Part shown: positions 10,266-19,491 of the stretch, piece by piece
Layout of the letters: the number at the start of each line of letters is the position of its first letter
How positions within the stretch are numbered: position 1 is the first letter of the stretch
Assembly: GCA_016712415.1 (NCBI GenBank)
Contig: JADJRC010000001.1
Coordinates: 372,001 to 436,000, forward strand
Length of the DNA: 64,000 bases
Direction: 5' to 3'
Source of the DNA: Lewinellaceae bacterium
Lineage (GTDB): Bacteria; Bacteroidota; Bacteroidia; Chitinophagales; Saprospiraceae
Notes under the pieces: generated by a model
Seen by the model: only the letters and a program-made list of their open reading frames with translations
What the model was told of the DNA's origin: nothing
Database searches by the model: none
Translations under genes and position numbers: made by a program

Positions 10266-10273
10266 TACGTTTG
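10266..10273 (+). promoter_or_regulatory. -7 element TACGTTTG abutting the SLC13 start
   Basis: Matches the Bacteroidota -7 consensus TAnnTTTG and ends four bases before ATG 10278, so transcription would start at or next to the start codon. No TTTG lies at the ideal 19-base distance upstream. Confidence 0.4.
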
Positions 10274-10277
10274 TGCC

Positions 10278-11723
10278 ATGAACCGACGTATGATCGCCCT
10301 CCTTTCCGGTCCGCTTGCCTTTGCCCTTATCGCAGCCCTGCCCGCAGTGGGCGGTATGCCCGAACCGGCAAAAATGACCGCTGCCATTACCGCATGGATC
10401 GCCATTTGGTGGATCACCGAACCGGTAAACCTGGCCGTAACCTCGCTGCTTCCGCTGGTATTGTTTCCGCTTTGCGGCGTTGCTGCGCTGAAAAATGTAT
10501 CGGGCGAGTTTGGCAATGAGATCATCTTTCTGTTCCTGAGCGGTTTCTTTTTTGGCAAAACAATAGAACGCTGGCACCTGCACCGGCGTATTGCGTTGCG
10601 CATGGTGTACTGGCTGGGCGGCGACCCTTCGCGCATGGTACTCGGCTTTATGGTTGCTTCCGCGTTTATTTCCATGTGGATATCCAATACGGCTACGGCG
10701 GTTATGATGACGCCGGTAGCTATTGCAGTGGCCGCCAATGCGACCCGACACCGGCAAATGGCGGCGCCGGCGCAGGTCGACAATTTTCCCAAGGTGTTGT
10801 TGCTGGGTGTGGGTTATGCCTGCTCCATCGGCGGTCTGGCTACCCTTATCGGTACGCCCACCAACGCCATTTTCATCTCCTATGTGCAGCAGAAAATGAA
10901 TGTAGAGGTCTCTTTCTGGCAGTGGTTCACCTTTGGTTTTCCTTTTTCGCTGACGCTCCTGATTGCATGCTGGCTGCTCCTGCTGAAGATGTTTCCGCTT
11001 GCAGACAACGACGAGGCCAAACAGGCAGGCCGCGAGTCGATTCGCGCCGACCTGGCGCTGCTCGGCCCCGTCACCCTGCCCGAACGCCGGCTGGTGTGGC
11101 TGTTTGGCGGCGTTATCATGGCTTGGATCACCGGTTCGCTGCTGTGGTACAAGGCCGTACCCAACTGCAACGATACTGTAGTGGCAGTCACGGGCGCCAT
11201 ATTGTTGTTCCTAATCCCTTCCGGCGAACCGAAAACACCGCTGCTCGACTGGGATAATGCCCTGAAGATACCCTGGGGAATCATTTTGCTTTTCGGCGGC
11301 GGACTGGCGCTGGCCAAGGGATTTGACCAGAGCGGACTGGCGGACTGGCTGGGCGAGTTGATGAAAGGACTCAGCACGATGTCGCACGCCCTGATCCTGC
11401 TGACAGTGCTGACGGTTGTGGTGCTGCTGAGCGAGGTGGCCAGTAATATCGCCACAGCGTCGATGATGATGCCCGTACTTGCGGCACTGGCCGTAAGCAT
11501 CGGCGCACATCCTTTCGGGTTGCTGCTGAGTGCTACCCTGGCATCTTCCTTCGGTTTCGGATTGCCGGTTGCTACGGCGCCCAATACCATCGTGTTCAGC
11601 TCCGGCAGGATCACGACACGCGACATGGCGCGCGCAGGCTTTTTGCTCGACCTGGTTGCTGTGCTGCTGTTGCTCGCATTTTTATATGTGTTATTGCCGG
11701 TCGTGTGGGGTATACAGATATAA
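10278..11723 (+). CDS. SLC13/DASS-family sodium-anion (dicarboxylate or sulfate) symporter
   Basis: 481 residues, about 11-12 hydrophobic segments. The two signature substrate/sodium motifs are present: ISNTATAVMMTPVA (near residue 135) with LATLIGTPTNAIF (near 195) in the first half, and EVASNIATASMMMP plus LPVATAPNTIVFSSG in the second half. The family carries di- or tricarboxylates, sulfate or phosphate with sodium across the inner membrane. The ATG at 10278 is chosen because a -7 promoter element lies just before it, which would exclude the in-frame start at 10251. Substrate specificity is not readable. Confidence 0.88.
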   Translation: MNRRMIALLSGPLAFALIAALPAVGGMPEPAKMTAAITAWIAIWWITEPVNLAVTSLLPLVLFPLCGVAALKNVSGEFGNEIIFLFLSGFFFGKTIERWHLHRRIALRMVYWLGGDPSRMVLGFMVASAFISMWISNTATAVMMTPVAIAVAANATRHRQMAAPAQVDNFPKVLLLGVGYACSIGGLATLIGTPTNAIFISYVQQKMNVEVSFWQWFTFGFPFSLTLLIACWLLLLKMFPLADNDEAKQAGRESIRADLALLGPVTLPERRLVWLFGGVIMAWITGSLLWYKAVPNCNDTVVAVTGAILLFLIPSGEPKTPLLDWDNALKIPWGIILLFGGGLALAKGFDQSGLADWLGELMKGLSTMSHALILLTVLTVVVLLSEVASNIATASMMMPVLAALAVSIGAHPFGLLLSATLASSFGFGLPVATAPNTIVFSSGRITTRDMARAGFLLDLVAVLLLLAFLYVLLPVVWGIQI

Positions 11724-11819
11724 TACCGGAAAATGTTTGGTTGCCGGGAAATACTGTATGGCTAAAAAAGGTTTTTAAATGCCATAAAACGGCTAAATTG
11801 CCCGGCAAAGAATCATGCC

Positions 11820-13064
11820 TTGTACCAATTATCCAAAACCGTTTGCCTGCTTTTTCTGCTGATCAGCCTGGTTGTATCGCCTGCCGTTGCGCAAGGCGGC
11901 TTTTTTATCAAAGACGGGCAGCGTCAGGTGGAAATTCCATTTGAGTATACCAACAACTTTATCATCATCACGGTATTATTCAACGGCGTTTTCCCGCTCA
12001 AATTCATTTTTGACACAGGCGCCGAACATACCATACTCAGCAAACGGGAAGTCAGCGATCTGCTGCGGGTAACCTACGAACGCGAATTCAGGGTAACAGG
12101 CTCCGATCTGAAAACCGAACTGATCGCATACCTGGCACGGCAGATTCGCTTCGATATACCCGATAAGGTCACGGCGCCCCGTGAGGATATTCTGGTGCTT
12201 CAGGATGACTATTTCCGCTTTGAGGAATATGCAGGGGTAAACGTGCACGGTATCCTTTCCGCAAATGCCTTTTCCCGGTATATGATCCGCATCAATTACG
12301 ATCGCAAAGTGATCACGTTGTACGACCGTGAATCCTACAAACTCCGCGAGCAGGGCTTTGTCGCTTTACCGATAGAAATTTACCGCAACAAACTATATCT
12401 CCGGACAGACATGTTTGTACAGCGGGATTCGATGGTAGTCGTAAAATTGCTGGTCGATACCGGCGCCGGTCTTCCCCTGTTGTTGTTCAGCAATACGCAC
12501 GAGATGTTGCATGCTCCTGAAAATGCCCTTCCAACCAATATCGGTATGGGACTGGGCGGATATCTCGAAGGCTTTACGGGACGGGTGGCGAAACTCAATC
12601 TGGGCGGTTTTTCCGAAAACAATATCGTGTCGTATTTCCAGACGATCGATTCTGCCATGATAAACAGCGAATACCTCAACGGGAGGAACGGGCTGATCGG
12701 AAATACGCTGCTGGGGCGGTTCACTGTCATTATTGACTACCAGAATGCAAAAATCTGGCTGAAACCGTCCCGCAATTTTAAAAAGGAGTTTGTGTACGAC
12801 CGCAGCGGTATCAATCTCATCGCTTCCGGTGCAGGATTCAGGACCTTCAACGTCCAGAGTGTATTGCCCGGTTCGCCCGCCGAAGAAGCCGATATCCGGC
12901 GCGGCGATGTGATTGTACGCGTGGGGTTAGCCCCTGCGGCGATTTTGTCGCTGGGCGATCTACAGCGAATTTTTCAGAAAAAACCCGGTAAAAAAGTGAC
13001 GGTAATCATCAAGCGCAACGGCAAGCGGATGAAGAAGAAGATTGTGCTGCGCGACCTGATCTAA
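11820..13064 (+). CDS. Secreted retropepsin-like aspartyl protease with PDZ domain
   Basis: 414 residues with a signal peptide (LLFLLISLVVSPAVAQ). Two aspartyl-protease half-domains carry the active triads FDTGAEHT (near residue 62) and VDTGAGLP (near 218), so the enzyme could form its active site within one chain. A PDZ domain closes the protein (SVLPGSPAEEADIRRGDVIVRVG). It is predicted periplasmic or secreted. The start is odd: the frame opens only with TTG at 11820, while an ATG at 11815 is out of frame by one base. Either TTG is used, or one base is missing and the protein begins MP-LYQLSK. It overlaps the 3' end of the convergent site-2 protease gene by four bases. Confidence 0.85.
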   Translation: MYQLSKTVCLLFLLISLVVSPAVAQGGFFIKDGQRQVEIPFEYTNNFIIITVLFNGVFPLKFIFDTGAEHTILSKREVSDLLRVTYEREFRVTGSDLKTELIAYLARQIRFDIPDKVTAPREDILVLQDDYFRFEEYAGVNVHGILSANAFSRYMIRINYDRKVITLYDRESYKLREQGFVALPIEIYRNKLYLRTDMFVQRDSMVVVKLLVDTGAGLPLLLFSNTHEMLHAPENALPTNIGMGLGGYLEGFTGRVAKLNLGGFSENNIVSYFQTIDSAMINSEYLNGRNGLIGNTLLGRFTVIIDYQNAKIWLKPSRNFKKEFVYDRSGINLIASGAGFRTFNVQSVLPGSPAEEADIRRGDVIVRVGLAPAAILSLGDLQRIFQKKPGKKVTVIIKRNGKRMKKKIVLRDLI

Positions 13065-14212
13065 ACCTTTGCCGCAGCCTGCAGGCGCATAAAGTGCTGC
13101 AGACCGGTATCGTCTATCACACCCACCAGGTCAGACCCTTCAACAACACCTATGATGGAATGTCCCTGCTGGGTCAGCAGGTAGTATACATACTGAAGCG
13201 ACTGGCCGGTATGCACCAGTTCCACTTTGCGCATATATTTGGCGATTTCGGCGCTGGAATCATTTTTTTTCATCGCCGCCACGATGTCTTCCTCCTCCAG
13301 GGCGCCCACCAGACGATCCGACATATCGAAGATCAGGAAGCTTCGCTCCAGTCCGTGTTGCAGCAATTCCATCGGCGTCTTCATCCAGTCGTTGTCGGAC
13401 AGGCGGGTGAAATTCCGGCGCATCAGGTCGGAGGCCTTGTAGCGGCGCAGCATATCGTCGAGCTGGACCATTGTGTTTTCCGTGCGGGCGGTGGTGAAAA
13501 CGAAAAACCCGATCAAGGCCAGGGTAAACGCACCTTGCCAGAGTCCGAAAAGGATAAAACCGACAGCGATGACTTGTCCAACTATCGCCGCCATCCGGGT
13601 TGCGCGTACGCGCCCGATGCGCATGGCGAGCAGCGAGCGGAAGATACGCCCCCCATCCATTGGAAAGGCCGGGATAAGGTTGAAAACGACAAGGCCGATA
13701 TTCGTCGCTACCAGCACCGGCATGTAAAACAGGATGCCCGACATGGCAATGCCCGACTCTTCCATCACGTCGCCGTTGTCGTCGCCCAGGAAAAGCTGGT
13801 TTTTCAGAAAATATTTGAATAATTCCCAGCGCTCGTTGTCGAAGATCAGCATACTTATCCCGAACAGCAGGGCTGCGATGACGACATTGACCATCGGGCC
13901 GGCGATAGCAACGAGGAACTCCTGCATCGGTTTTTCGGGCATCCTTTCCAGGCGGGCAATGCCGCCGATGGGGGTCAGGATGATGTCTTTTGTTTCCACA
14001 CCATACCGCCGGGCTGTCAGCGAATGCCCGTATTCGTGGAGCAAAACGCAACCGAAAAGCGCGATAAAAAAGCCCATCAGCCATATGGTGCTGATGGCGT
14101 CAAGGTTGTTGTCGTGACCGATCCAAAGGGCGTATAAAAAGATGAGACCGAAGGTCCAGTGCAGGTGAACCGGAATACCAAACCACGTAAAAAGTTTCAG
14201 AGAGCCGCGCAT
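13061..14212 (-). CDS. Site-2 protease (M50 family) with C-terminal CBS-like domains
   Basis: Integral membrane zinc metalloprotease of about 383 residues. The HEYGH zinc motif is at residues 59-63 in a membrane helix, and the third ligand is in FNLIPAFPMDGGR. GGIAR between them is typical of the SpoIVFB/Rip3-like subgroup. Residues from about 250 onward form a pair of CBS-like modules (LERSFLIFDMSDRLVGALEEEDIV, GHSIIGVVEGSDLVGVID), thought to sense nucleotides. These proteases cut membrane-bound regulators. ATG 14212 (MRGSLKLFTWFGIPV) fits the family start better than the ATG 11 codons upstream. It lies 39 bases after the lipoprotein methyltransferase and is probably co-transcribed. Confidence 0.88.
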   Translation of the reverse strand: MRGSLKLFTWFGIPVHLHWTFGLIFLYALWIGHDNNLDAISTIWLMGFFIALFGCVLLHEYGHSLTARRYGVETKDIILTPIGGIARLERMPEKPMQEFLVAIAGPMVNVVIAALLFGISMLIFDNERWELFKYFLKNQLFLGDDNGDVMEESGIAMSGILFYMPVLVATNIGLVVFNLIPAFPMDGGRIFRSLLAMRIGRVRATRMAAIVGQVIAVGFILFGLWQGAFTLALIGFFVFTTARTENTMVQLDDMLRRYKASDLMRRNFTRLSDNDWMKTPMELLQHGLERSFLIFDMSDRLVGALEEEDIVAAMKKNDSSAEIAKYMRKVELVHTGQSLQYVYYLLTQQGHSIIGVVEGSDLVGVIDDTGLQHFMRLQAAAKV

Positions 14213-14251
14213 TTCAGTAGGGCGATTAGCATGAGCAGTCAGCAATAACGC

Positions 14252-15013
14252 TTATTGGCTGCTTTCGTTTTTGGAAGTTGCCGGTTTTTCAGCCAGCACA
14301 ATGTATTGGTAGTCCAGCGCGTCTTTATCAATTTTGACGATGTTGAAACCTGCAGACAGCAGCTCGTTTTCCACCTGGCTGAGCGAGACCTTAAACTCCT
14401 CCGGCGGACCGATGGGCAAATTGTTCTTTTTGAAGTCGATGATGAGCAGCTGACCACCCGGCGATATGCCCTTGATCAGTCTTTTCAGGTATGCAATGCG
14501 CTGCTGTATGTAGCCATAAGTATTGACAATGATGACGGCATCGGCTTCTTCAGGCCGGAGCAGGGGATCGTCGGCTTTGGCCAGGCGGCTTTCGAAGCGG
14601 TTGCGGTAAGGCTCCCGCAGGCGTACGTTCACGCTGTCGAGGAACCGGATAAAGCGTTCGTCGATATCGATGCCGATCACCTTTTTGGCGCGGGGTACCA
14701 TACGAAAAGTAAAGTATCCGGTACCTGCGCCGATATCGGCTACCGTTTTGTTTTCCAGATCGCCGAGCAGCGAAATCACCAGTTCCGGCTTTTGCCAGAT
14801 GCCGCGGTCCTTGCTTTCAAAGTCGGCAACCAGGTTTTCAAAACTGCCTGCGCCTGTTTTGGGCAGCGACACGGGTTCTGATACTGCGGCTGCCGGCGCA
14901 GGTCTTTCGGGCATAAGGGAGGGGGCATCGCTGTTGTTCGAGGGCGCCTGGCCGCAGGAAAACAGCGCCAATGCAATTATCCCCGCAGGTAAATTTGGTA
15001 AGTAGCGTTTCAT
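14252..15013 (-). CDS. SAM-dependent methyltransferase carrying a lipoprotein signal
   Basis: 253 residues. The N-terminus is a lipobox signal (IIALALFSCGQ, acylated Cys at about 20). A Pro/Ala-rich linker follows, then a class I Rossmann methyltransferase core: motif I VADIGAGTGYFTF (near residue 90), acidic motif II VIGIDID, and later LLIIDFKKNNLPIGPPEEF. The lipobox would send the domain to the periplasmic face, where S-adenosylmethionine is not known to be available. Either the signal is not used or the substrate biology is unusual. Its substrate is unknown. It leads the site-2 protease gene in a short operon. Confidence 0.8.
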   Translation of the reverse strand: MKRYLPNLPAGIIALALFSCGQAPSNNSDAPSLMPERPAPAAAVSEPVSLPKTGAGSFENLVADFESKDRGIWQKPELVISLLGDLENKTVADIGAGTGYFTFRMVPRAKKVIGIDIDERFIRFLDSVNVRLREPYRNRFESRLAKADDPLLRPEEADAVIIVNTYGYIQQRIAYLKRLIKGISPGGQLLIIDFKKNNLPIGPPEEFKVSLSQVENELLSAGFNIVKIDKDALDYQYIVLAEKPATSKNESSQ

Positions 15014-15161
15014 GTTCTTGTATTAAAACGCAACAAAAGTAGGGAAGTTCGGCGAAAAGCACTGCCGCCATGCAACCGGCCCTGCATTCTTTTTGGATGT
15101 CCGGCGCATTTTACCTGACGAGCATTGCCATGATCAGGCTGAATGCCACTGATCTGCTGTT

Positions 15162-15192
15162 TTTGCTACAATCGACGGCCCATCTATCTTTG
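15162..15192 (+). promoter_or_regulatory. Consensus Bacteroidota promoter for the O-antigen ligase/rsmA unit
   Basis: TTTG at 15162-15165, exactly 19 bases, then TATCTTTG at 15185-15192, matching TTTG-N19-TAnnTTTG. It implies transcription from about 15196 and a leader of about 57 bases. Confidence 0.7.
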
Positions 15193-15252
15193 CCGGCACG
15201 GGACAAAACTGTCTATCTTGTGCCGTTAAGCACCGAAATTTAAATTAATTTA

Positions 15253-16557
15253 TTGAAAATCAAATTTTTAAATAAAAGTTGGTTGCAAGCGGAAGGCTTG
15301 TCTGCAACATCTGTCAGCACGGTATTTTTTGCGAGCCTCCTGGTGGTGAGCATGATCTGTTCCCCATTCCTGCTTTCGGTAAGTATGTGGGGCTTTGTGG
15401 CCGTTGCACTCTGGCATACTGCAAGCGGGCAGCACGCCGCCGACCGGCGCCGGGTTGCCGGATGGCTAATGATACTTGCCGTTTCATTCAGGCGTTTCTT
15501 CCGCAATACCCCGCTGGTATTGATGGCGCTGCTTTTTGCAGTGCCTGCCATGAGTTTTTTCTGGTCGTCCGATCAGCATTACTGGCTTGAACGCACCCGG
15601 GTAAGGCTGCCGTTTTTTGTCATGGCCTGGGCATTTGCGAATCTTCCGGCGCTCACCCGGCGGCAATACAGCCTGGTTTTATACATCCTGGTTTGGGCGC
15701 TCACCCTCATTGCGCTTGGTGTCACGATTAACTTTGCGCTGCACTTTGATACTATCCTGAAAGGACTCGGCGAGGGCCGTTCCATACCGGTTCCGCGCAG
15801 CCATATCCGTTTCAGCCTGATTACGGCAACGGGCATCCTGGCCGGCGCCTGGCTTTGGGTAGAAGGGTTTTACTGGAAATGGCGCCGGGAGCGCCCGGTG
15901 TTGGCAGGCGCCGTGATCTTTCTGTTCCTGTTCATACATATACTCTCCGTCAGAAGCGGGATTGCGGGGGTCTATGCGCTGGTTTTCTTCACAATTGCCT
16001 GGTATGGCCTGCAAACCCGCCGCTGGAAAACCGGTCTGATCGCCTTTGTGCTGGCAGTATTTTTACCAGTCGCGGCCATCAACTTAATCCCCAGTTTTCG
16101 CCTGAAGGTTGACTATACCTTGTGGGACTGGCAGCAGTACCGGCAAAATGCGGGTAACCACTATTCCGATTCGGAACGCTGGGTGTCGTTGCTGGCCGGC
16201 TGGCAAATATGGCGGGAAAACCCACTGCTCGGGGCAGGAGCGGGAGACGTCCCGGCGGAGGTGCAGCGGGTTGTCAAGCAGCATTACCCCGACTACATGG
16301 ATGCACCCAAATTGCCGCACAACCAGTTTGTCTACATCCTGGCAGGTACGGGGCTCCTGGGGCTTACCCTGAGCCTGGTCGCCTTTCTGACCCCGCTGAT
16401 TATGGGGCAATACCGGCGCTTTTACCTGTTTTCAGCGTTTCAGATGCTGGTTTTTATGTCGTTTCTGGTAGAATATACCATTGAAACGGCCATCGGGGTG
16501 TCATTTTACCTGTTTTATACGCTTTGGTTTATGAAGATGTCCGCACAGAAATCCTGA
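15253..16557 (+). CDS. O-antigen ligase/polymerase-like membrane protein (Wzy_C family)
   Basis: 434 residues with roughly ten to twelve hydrophobic helices. A large loop near residues 300-350 contains the family signature SERWVSLLAGWQIWRENPL, GAGAGD and the conserved histidine in LPHNQFVYILAGTGLLG. Members join polysaccharide units to lipid A core or polymerise glycan repeats at the periplasmic face. No ATG fits the N-terminus; TTG at 15253 gives a sensible start and lies 57 bases after a consensus promoter. rsmA begins 15 bases after the stop, so the two are likely co-transcribed. Confidence 0.82.
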   Translation: MKIKFLNKSWLQAEGLSATSVSTVFFASLLVVSMICSPFLLSVSMWGFVAVALWHTASGQHAADRRRVAGWLMILAVSFRRFFRNTPLVLMALLFAVPAMSFFWSSDQHYWLERTRVRLPFFVMAWAFANLPALTRRQYSLVLYILVWALTLIALGVTINFALHFDTILKGLGEGRSIPVPRSHIRFSLITATGILAGAWLWVEGFYWKWRRERPVLAGAVIFLFLFIHILSVRSGIAGVYALVFFTIAWYGLQTRRWKTGLIAFVLAVFLPVAAINLIPSFRLKVDYTLWDWQQYRQNAGNHYSDSERWVSLLAGWQIWRENPLLGAGAGDVPAEVQRVVKQHYPDYMDAPKLPHNQFVYILAGTGLLGLTLSLVAFLTPLIMGQYRRFYLFSAFQMLVFMSFLVEYTIETAIGVSFYLFYTLWFMKMSAQKS

Positions 16558-16572
16558 AAATCCATACTTCGC

Positions 16573-17340
16573 ATGTTTGCAAAAAAATCATATGGCCAGC
16601 ACTTTCTGAAAAACGACAGTATCGCCGCGCGCATCGCCGGCAGCCTGCAACAGGCTGACCGTACGGGTCGCGTACTCGAAATCGGGCCCGGCATGGGCAT
16701 GCTGACCAAACACCTGCTTGCCCATACCGGATATACTACCTACGCCGTGGAAGCCGACCGCGACATGGTGGCCTACCTGGAAAAAAACTATCCGGATCTC
16801 TCCGACAGACTAATCCTGAAAGATTTTCTGGACTTCGACCCCGCAGAAGTATTCGGGCGCCAGGAGTTTTGCCTGATCGGCAACTTCCCATACAACATCA
16901 GCACACAGATACTTTTCAGGCTGCTCGACCTGCGCGATCAGATACCCGAGATGGTGGGTATGTTCCAGAAGGAAGTGGCCGACCGGGTGGTGTCGGAACC
17001 GGGCTCTAAAGTCTACGGCATTACGAGCGTACTGGCACAGGCCTTTTTCAAAACGGAATACCTGTTTACGGTCGAACGCGGTTCCTTCAACCCGCCGCCC
17101 AAAGTGCTATCGGCGGTGATCCGGCTTACGCGCAAAGACAATTTTCAACTCGGTTGCGACGAGAAATTATTCAGGCAGGTGGTGAAAACGGCTTTTAATC
17201 AACGCAGAAAAATGCTGCGCAACACGCTGAAGCCTTTTTTCCCGCCGGAAAAACTGATGGAAGACCCCTTTTTTGAAAAACGCCCGGAAGTATTGGGATG
17301 GGAGGAATATGTGCGGTTGGTTCGGGAGGTTACGGGTTAG
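16573..17340 (+). CDS. rsmA: 16S rRNA dimethyladenosine methyltransferase RsmA (KsgA)
   Basis: 255 residues, normal length. It dimethylates the two adjacent adenines in the 3'-terminal 16S rRNA hairpin during 30S maturation. Motifs: KKSYGQHFLKND at the N-terminus, SAM-binding LEIGPGMGMLT (motif I, near residue 37), NFPYNIST (catalytic motif IV, near 105), and the C-terminal RNA-binding region (FNPPPKVLSAVIRL, FNQRRKMLRNTL). It starts 15 bases after the O-antigen ligase stop. Confidence 0.95.
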   Translation: MFAKKSYGQHFLKNDSIAARIAGSLQQADRTGRVLEIGPGMGMLTKHLLAHTGYTTYAVEADRDMVAYLEKNYPDLSDRLILKDFLDFDPAEVFGRQEFCLIGNFPYNISTQILFRLLDLRDQIPEMVGMFQKEVADRVVSEPGSKVYGITSVLAQAFFKTEYLFTVERGSFNPPPKVLSAVIRLTRKDNFQLGCDEKLFRQVVKTAFNQRRKMLRNTLKPFFPPEKLMEDPFFEKRPEVLGWEEYVRLVREVTG

Positions 17341-17663
17341 AGCGGGGTATGGAGGTTTCGGGTTTCGGAGGTTTCGGGTTTGCAGTCGATCACTGGAGGA
17401 ATGGAGGTGGTTCGGAAGGAAATTTTTCGTCAGCATTCAGATGGGGTGGTACGACCTGATGCAGCGTCTTTACGGGATAGCGCTGTCCTTTGATTTCAGT
17501 GGAATGACCTGTACATTTCCCGTGCAATTTGCCAGGCTTCGATATCTTCAAATTTATGGAATGTCATTTTGGAGGGCTTTATCTCATCAATATAAAATAA
17601 TTACATAAAAAGTACTACAAATAAATATACAATAATTTTTTTCTGCCGCAACCCGCAACCCGC
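17341..17663. other. 323-base non-coding stretch
   Basis: Between convergent rsmA and the amidotransferase gene. The first 60 bases hold short direct repeats of GGAGGTTTCGGGTTT type; the last 80 are AT-rich. No gene, terminator stem or RNA is evident. Confidence 0.4.
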
Positions 17664-18470
17664 TCAAACCATTTCCATCGACAGTTGCTCCATCGCGTTT
17701 TCAAGAAATCCGGGAATGACTGAATCGAAAGTGCGGCGTATTTTCATGGGATTGGCCAGGTCGCGTATCATTCGGTCGTAACGGGATTCGCCGTGTTCTT
17801 CCACGATGGCATTGCGGCGTTCTTCTTCCATGAAATAGGTCAGCAAGCCCTCCGGATCAGCCTCCGGGTGAAACTGTGTGCCGATCATTTCAGGGCTGAA
17901 GCGGATGGCCATGACGGCACGTTCGTAGTGCATGTGCGGGCGTAATTTCTCCAGACAAAGGATATGGGCGCCCATCGCCTGCAAGCGGTCGTGGTTGGGT
18001 TTGGTCACCTGGTATCGTCGGAAATCGGCGATATAGAATGGATCGGGCAACTGGTTAAACAGCGGCTCTTCTTTCCCCTGGTGGGTTTTGTGCACCGGGT
18101 AGGTGCCGAACGACATTTTGTATCGATGCGACACTTCTCCCACGCCGAAATGATGGCAGGCCATCTGGAAGGAGTGGCAAATGAAGAAGACGTGCTTCTT
18201 GTTCTCATGGCGCAGGTTCCATTGCCAGAGCTTGCCGATCAGTTCGAAAAAGGGTTCCTGCCATTTTCCGCCGCTCTCCAGCGGGTCGCCGGGCCCGCCC
18301 GAAAAAACGAAAATGTCGTACGACAGATCGGGTATCTCGCATCCGGCCCGCACATCAAAGTGATCGAATTCAAGCGTATCGGAATAGCGGTCCAGTATGT
18401 TTTTCAACATGGGGATGCCGCGGTTCGACTCGCCGTTGTACAGGTCCAAAAGAGCAGCGCGTAGGAGCAT
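17664..18470 (-). CDS. Class I glutamine amidotransferase-like protein
   Basis: 268 residues, a single amidotransferase domain. The nucleophile elbow is FICHSFQMA (Cys98), and the His-Glu pair is in GTQFHPEADPEG (His201, Glu203), completing the catalytic triad. FVFSGGPGDPLE marks the oxyanion region. Stand-alone proteins of this type resemble the GMP synthase amidotransferase domain and act on glutamine or gamma-glutamyl compounds. There is no synthetase partner beside it. The C-terminal tail of about 45 residues beyond the triad is helical and charged. Confidence 0.85.
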   Translation of the reverse strand: MLLRAALLDLYNGESNRGIPMLKNILDRYSDTLEFDHFDVRAGCEIPDLSYDIFVFSGGPGDPLESGGKWQEPFFELIGKLWQWNLRHENKKHVFFICHSFQMACHHFGVGEVSHRYKMSFGTYPVHKTHQGKEEPLFNQLPDPFYIADFRRYQVTKPNHDRLQAMGAHILCLEKLRPHMHYERAVMAIRFSPEMIGTQFHPEADPEGLLTYFMEEERRNAIVEEHGESRYDRMIRDLANPMKIRRTFDSVIPGFLENAMEQLSMEMV

Positions 18471-18750
18471 TGTAAGGAATGGTAAATGATCAAGATTGAG
18501 TGGTTGCGTGAGGCGCTTTTGTCCGGCAAAGTTTGGCGTACGAGGTGAATATTTGCGTTACCGGGGTAACACGACGGAAAATTTTTCCGGCAGGTTCACC
18601 GCTCCGAAAGTCCGGACGTCGGTGTTAAGACGTAACTTTCGAAAAAAGTTTGCCAAAAAAATTAAACAGGAAAAAATACTATCGGCGGGATGAATTGGAA
18701 CGAAGGTCGGAAATTGCGCGGAAACCGGAATATGAGGGCACAGGTTTAAT

Positions 18751-18781
18751 TTTGCAGTACCCACCCGAAAGTGTAGATTTG
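18751..18781 (+). promoter_or_regulatory. Consensus promoter for the acidic protein gene
   Basis: TTTG at 18751-18754, 19-base spacer, TAGATTTG at 18774-18781. The predicted start of transcription is about 18785, 42 bases before ATG 18827. Confidence 0.7.
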
Positions 18782-18826
18782 CCTTCTTTTGTGCCAAACT
18801 AACATTTGATTCTCAAAGACTTGACC

Positions 18827-19306
18827 ATGGAATTTATATCGGAAAATATAATTGACGCAGTCATCGAAGAGCTGGAAGACCTCGGTGACGAACAGTATGA
18901 ACAGCGCATGGAAGCCTTCGCAGAAGCACAGCCGGTGCTTTTTGCGTGGCTTTTCAGCGACCAGTTCGATCTGCTTTCAGAAGATGAGCAGGGATACCTG
19001 CAGTACCTTTCGCTGATCGCATGGTTGTCGATTGAAAAAGTAAACGGGCCGGTTGAGGCCGTATCCGAGGAACAGATCGGCGAAGCGGAAGAAAAAAATT
19101 ATGAAACACTGGAGGCCTCTACGGCCCAAAAATTCCGCGACCGCCTCAACCCGTTTTTTGAAAATACAGGGCAGGAAGACCTGCTTGCTTTCGCCGAGGA
19201 AGCGGTCATGGAAGACGAAAATGATCCGGAGGCTCTCGTCACCAAAGAAGGCCGGGAGCCTATATTTATTGCCCTCAAAACGGTTGTAGATGTTTTGACC
19301 GCGTAA
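18827..19306 (+). CDS. Acidic cytoplasmic protein of unknown function
   Basis: 159 residues from ATG 18827 (MEFISENIIDAVIEELEDL). Highly acidic, predicted all-helical, no signal peptide and no membrane segment. Glu/Asp-rich throughout (EDLGDEQYEQRMEAFAEAQ, EEQIGEAEEKNYETLEAS). I do not recognise a family. A perfect TTTG-N19-TAnnTTTG promoter directly upstream and intact coding support a real gene. It is monocistronic, followed by a 31-base palindrome. Confidence 0.75.
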   Translation: MEFISENIIDAVIEELEDLGDEQYEQRMEAFAEAQPVLFAWLFSDQFDLLSEDEQGYLQYLSLIAWLSIEKVNGPVEAVSEEQIGEAEEKNYETLEASTAQKFRDRLNPFFENTGQEDLLAFAEEAVMEDENDPEALVTKEGREPIFIALKTVVDVLTA

Positions 19307-19361
19307 TTTTTTTTAGGTTGCGGGTTAGCGTTACTTCAACCTTTATCGAATTATTCATCCC

Positions 19362-19392
19362 GACCTGTAAGATTTTTAAAATCTTACAGGTC
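19362..19392. repeat. 31-base perfect palindrome
   Basis: Fifteen-base arms beginning GACCTGTAAGATTTT around a single central base. No T tract follows on either strand. It looks like a dispersed dyad element rather than a terminator. Confidence 0.75.
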
Positions 19393-19491
19393 TCGTTATC
19401 AACGTTTTGAACAGCATTTTCAACAAAGCCACCTTTAGATTTGCATTTGCCTAACTTGTATACCTGCTACCCAGGACTCCATGTTAAGCCG

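Noticed and set aside
9195..10757. A 520-codon minus-strand frame across the barrel and SLC13 genes
   Set aside because: It spans two real plus-strand genes and their junction, with no recognisable product.
17664..18470. Amidotransferase as the PabA partner of pabB
   Set aside because: It is longer than PabA, lies 4 kb away on the other strand and has a different motif pattern (ICHS, not the PabA-type GVCLGHQ).
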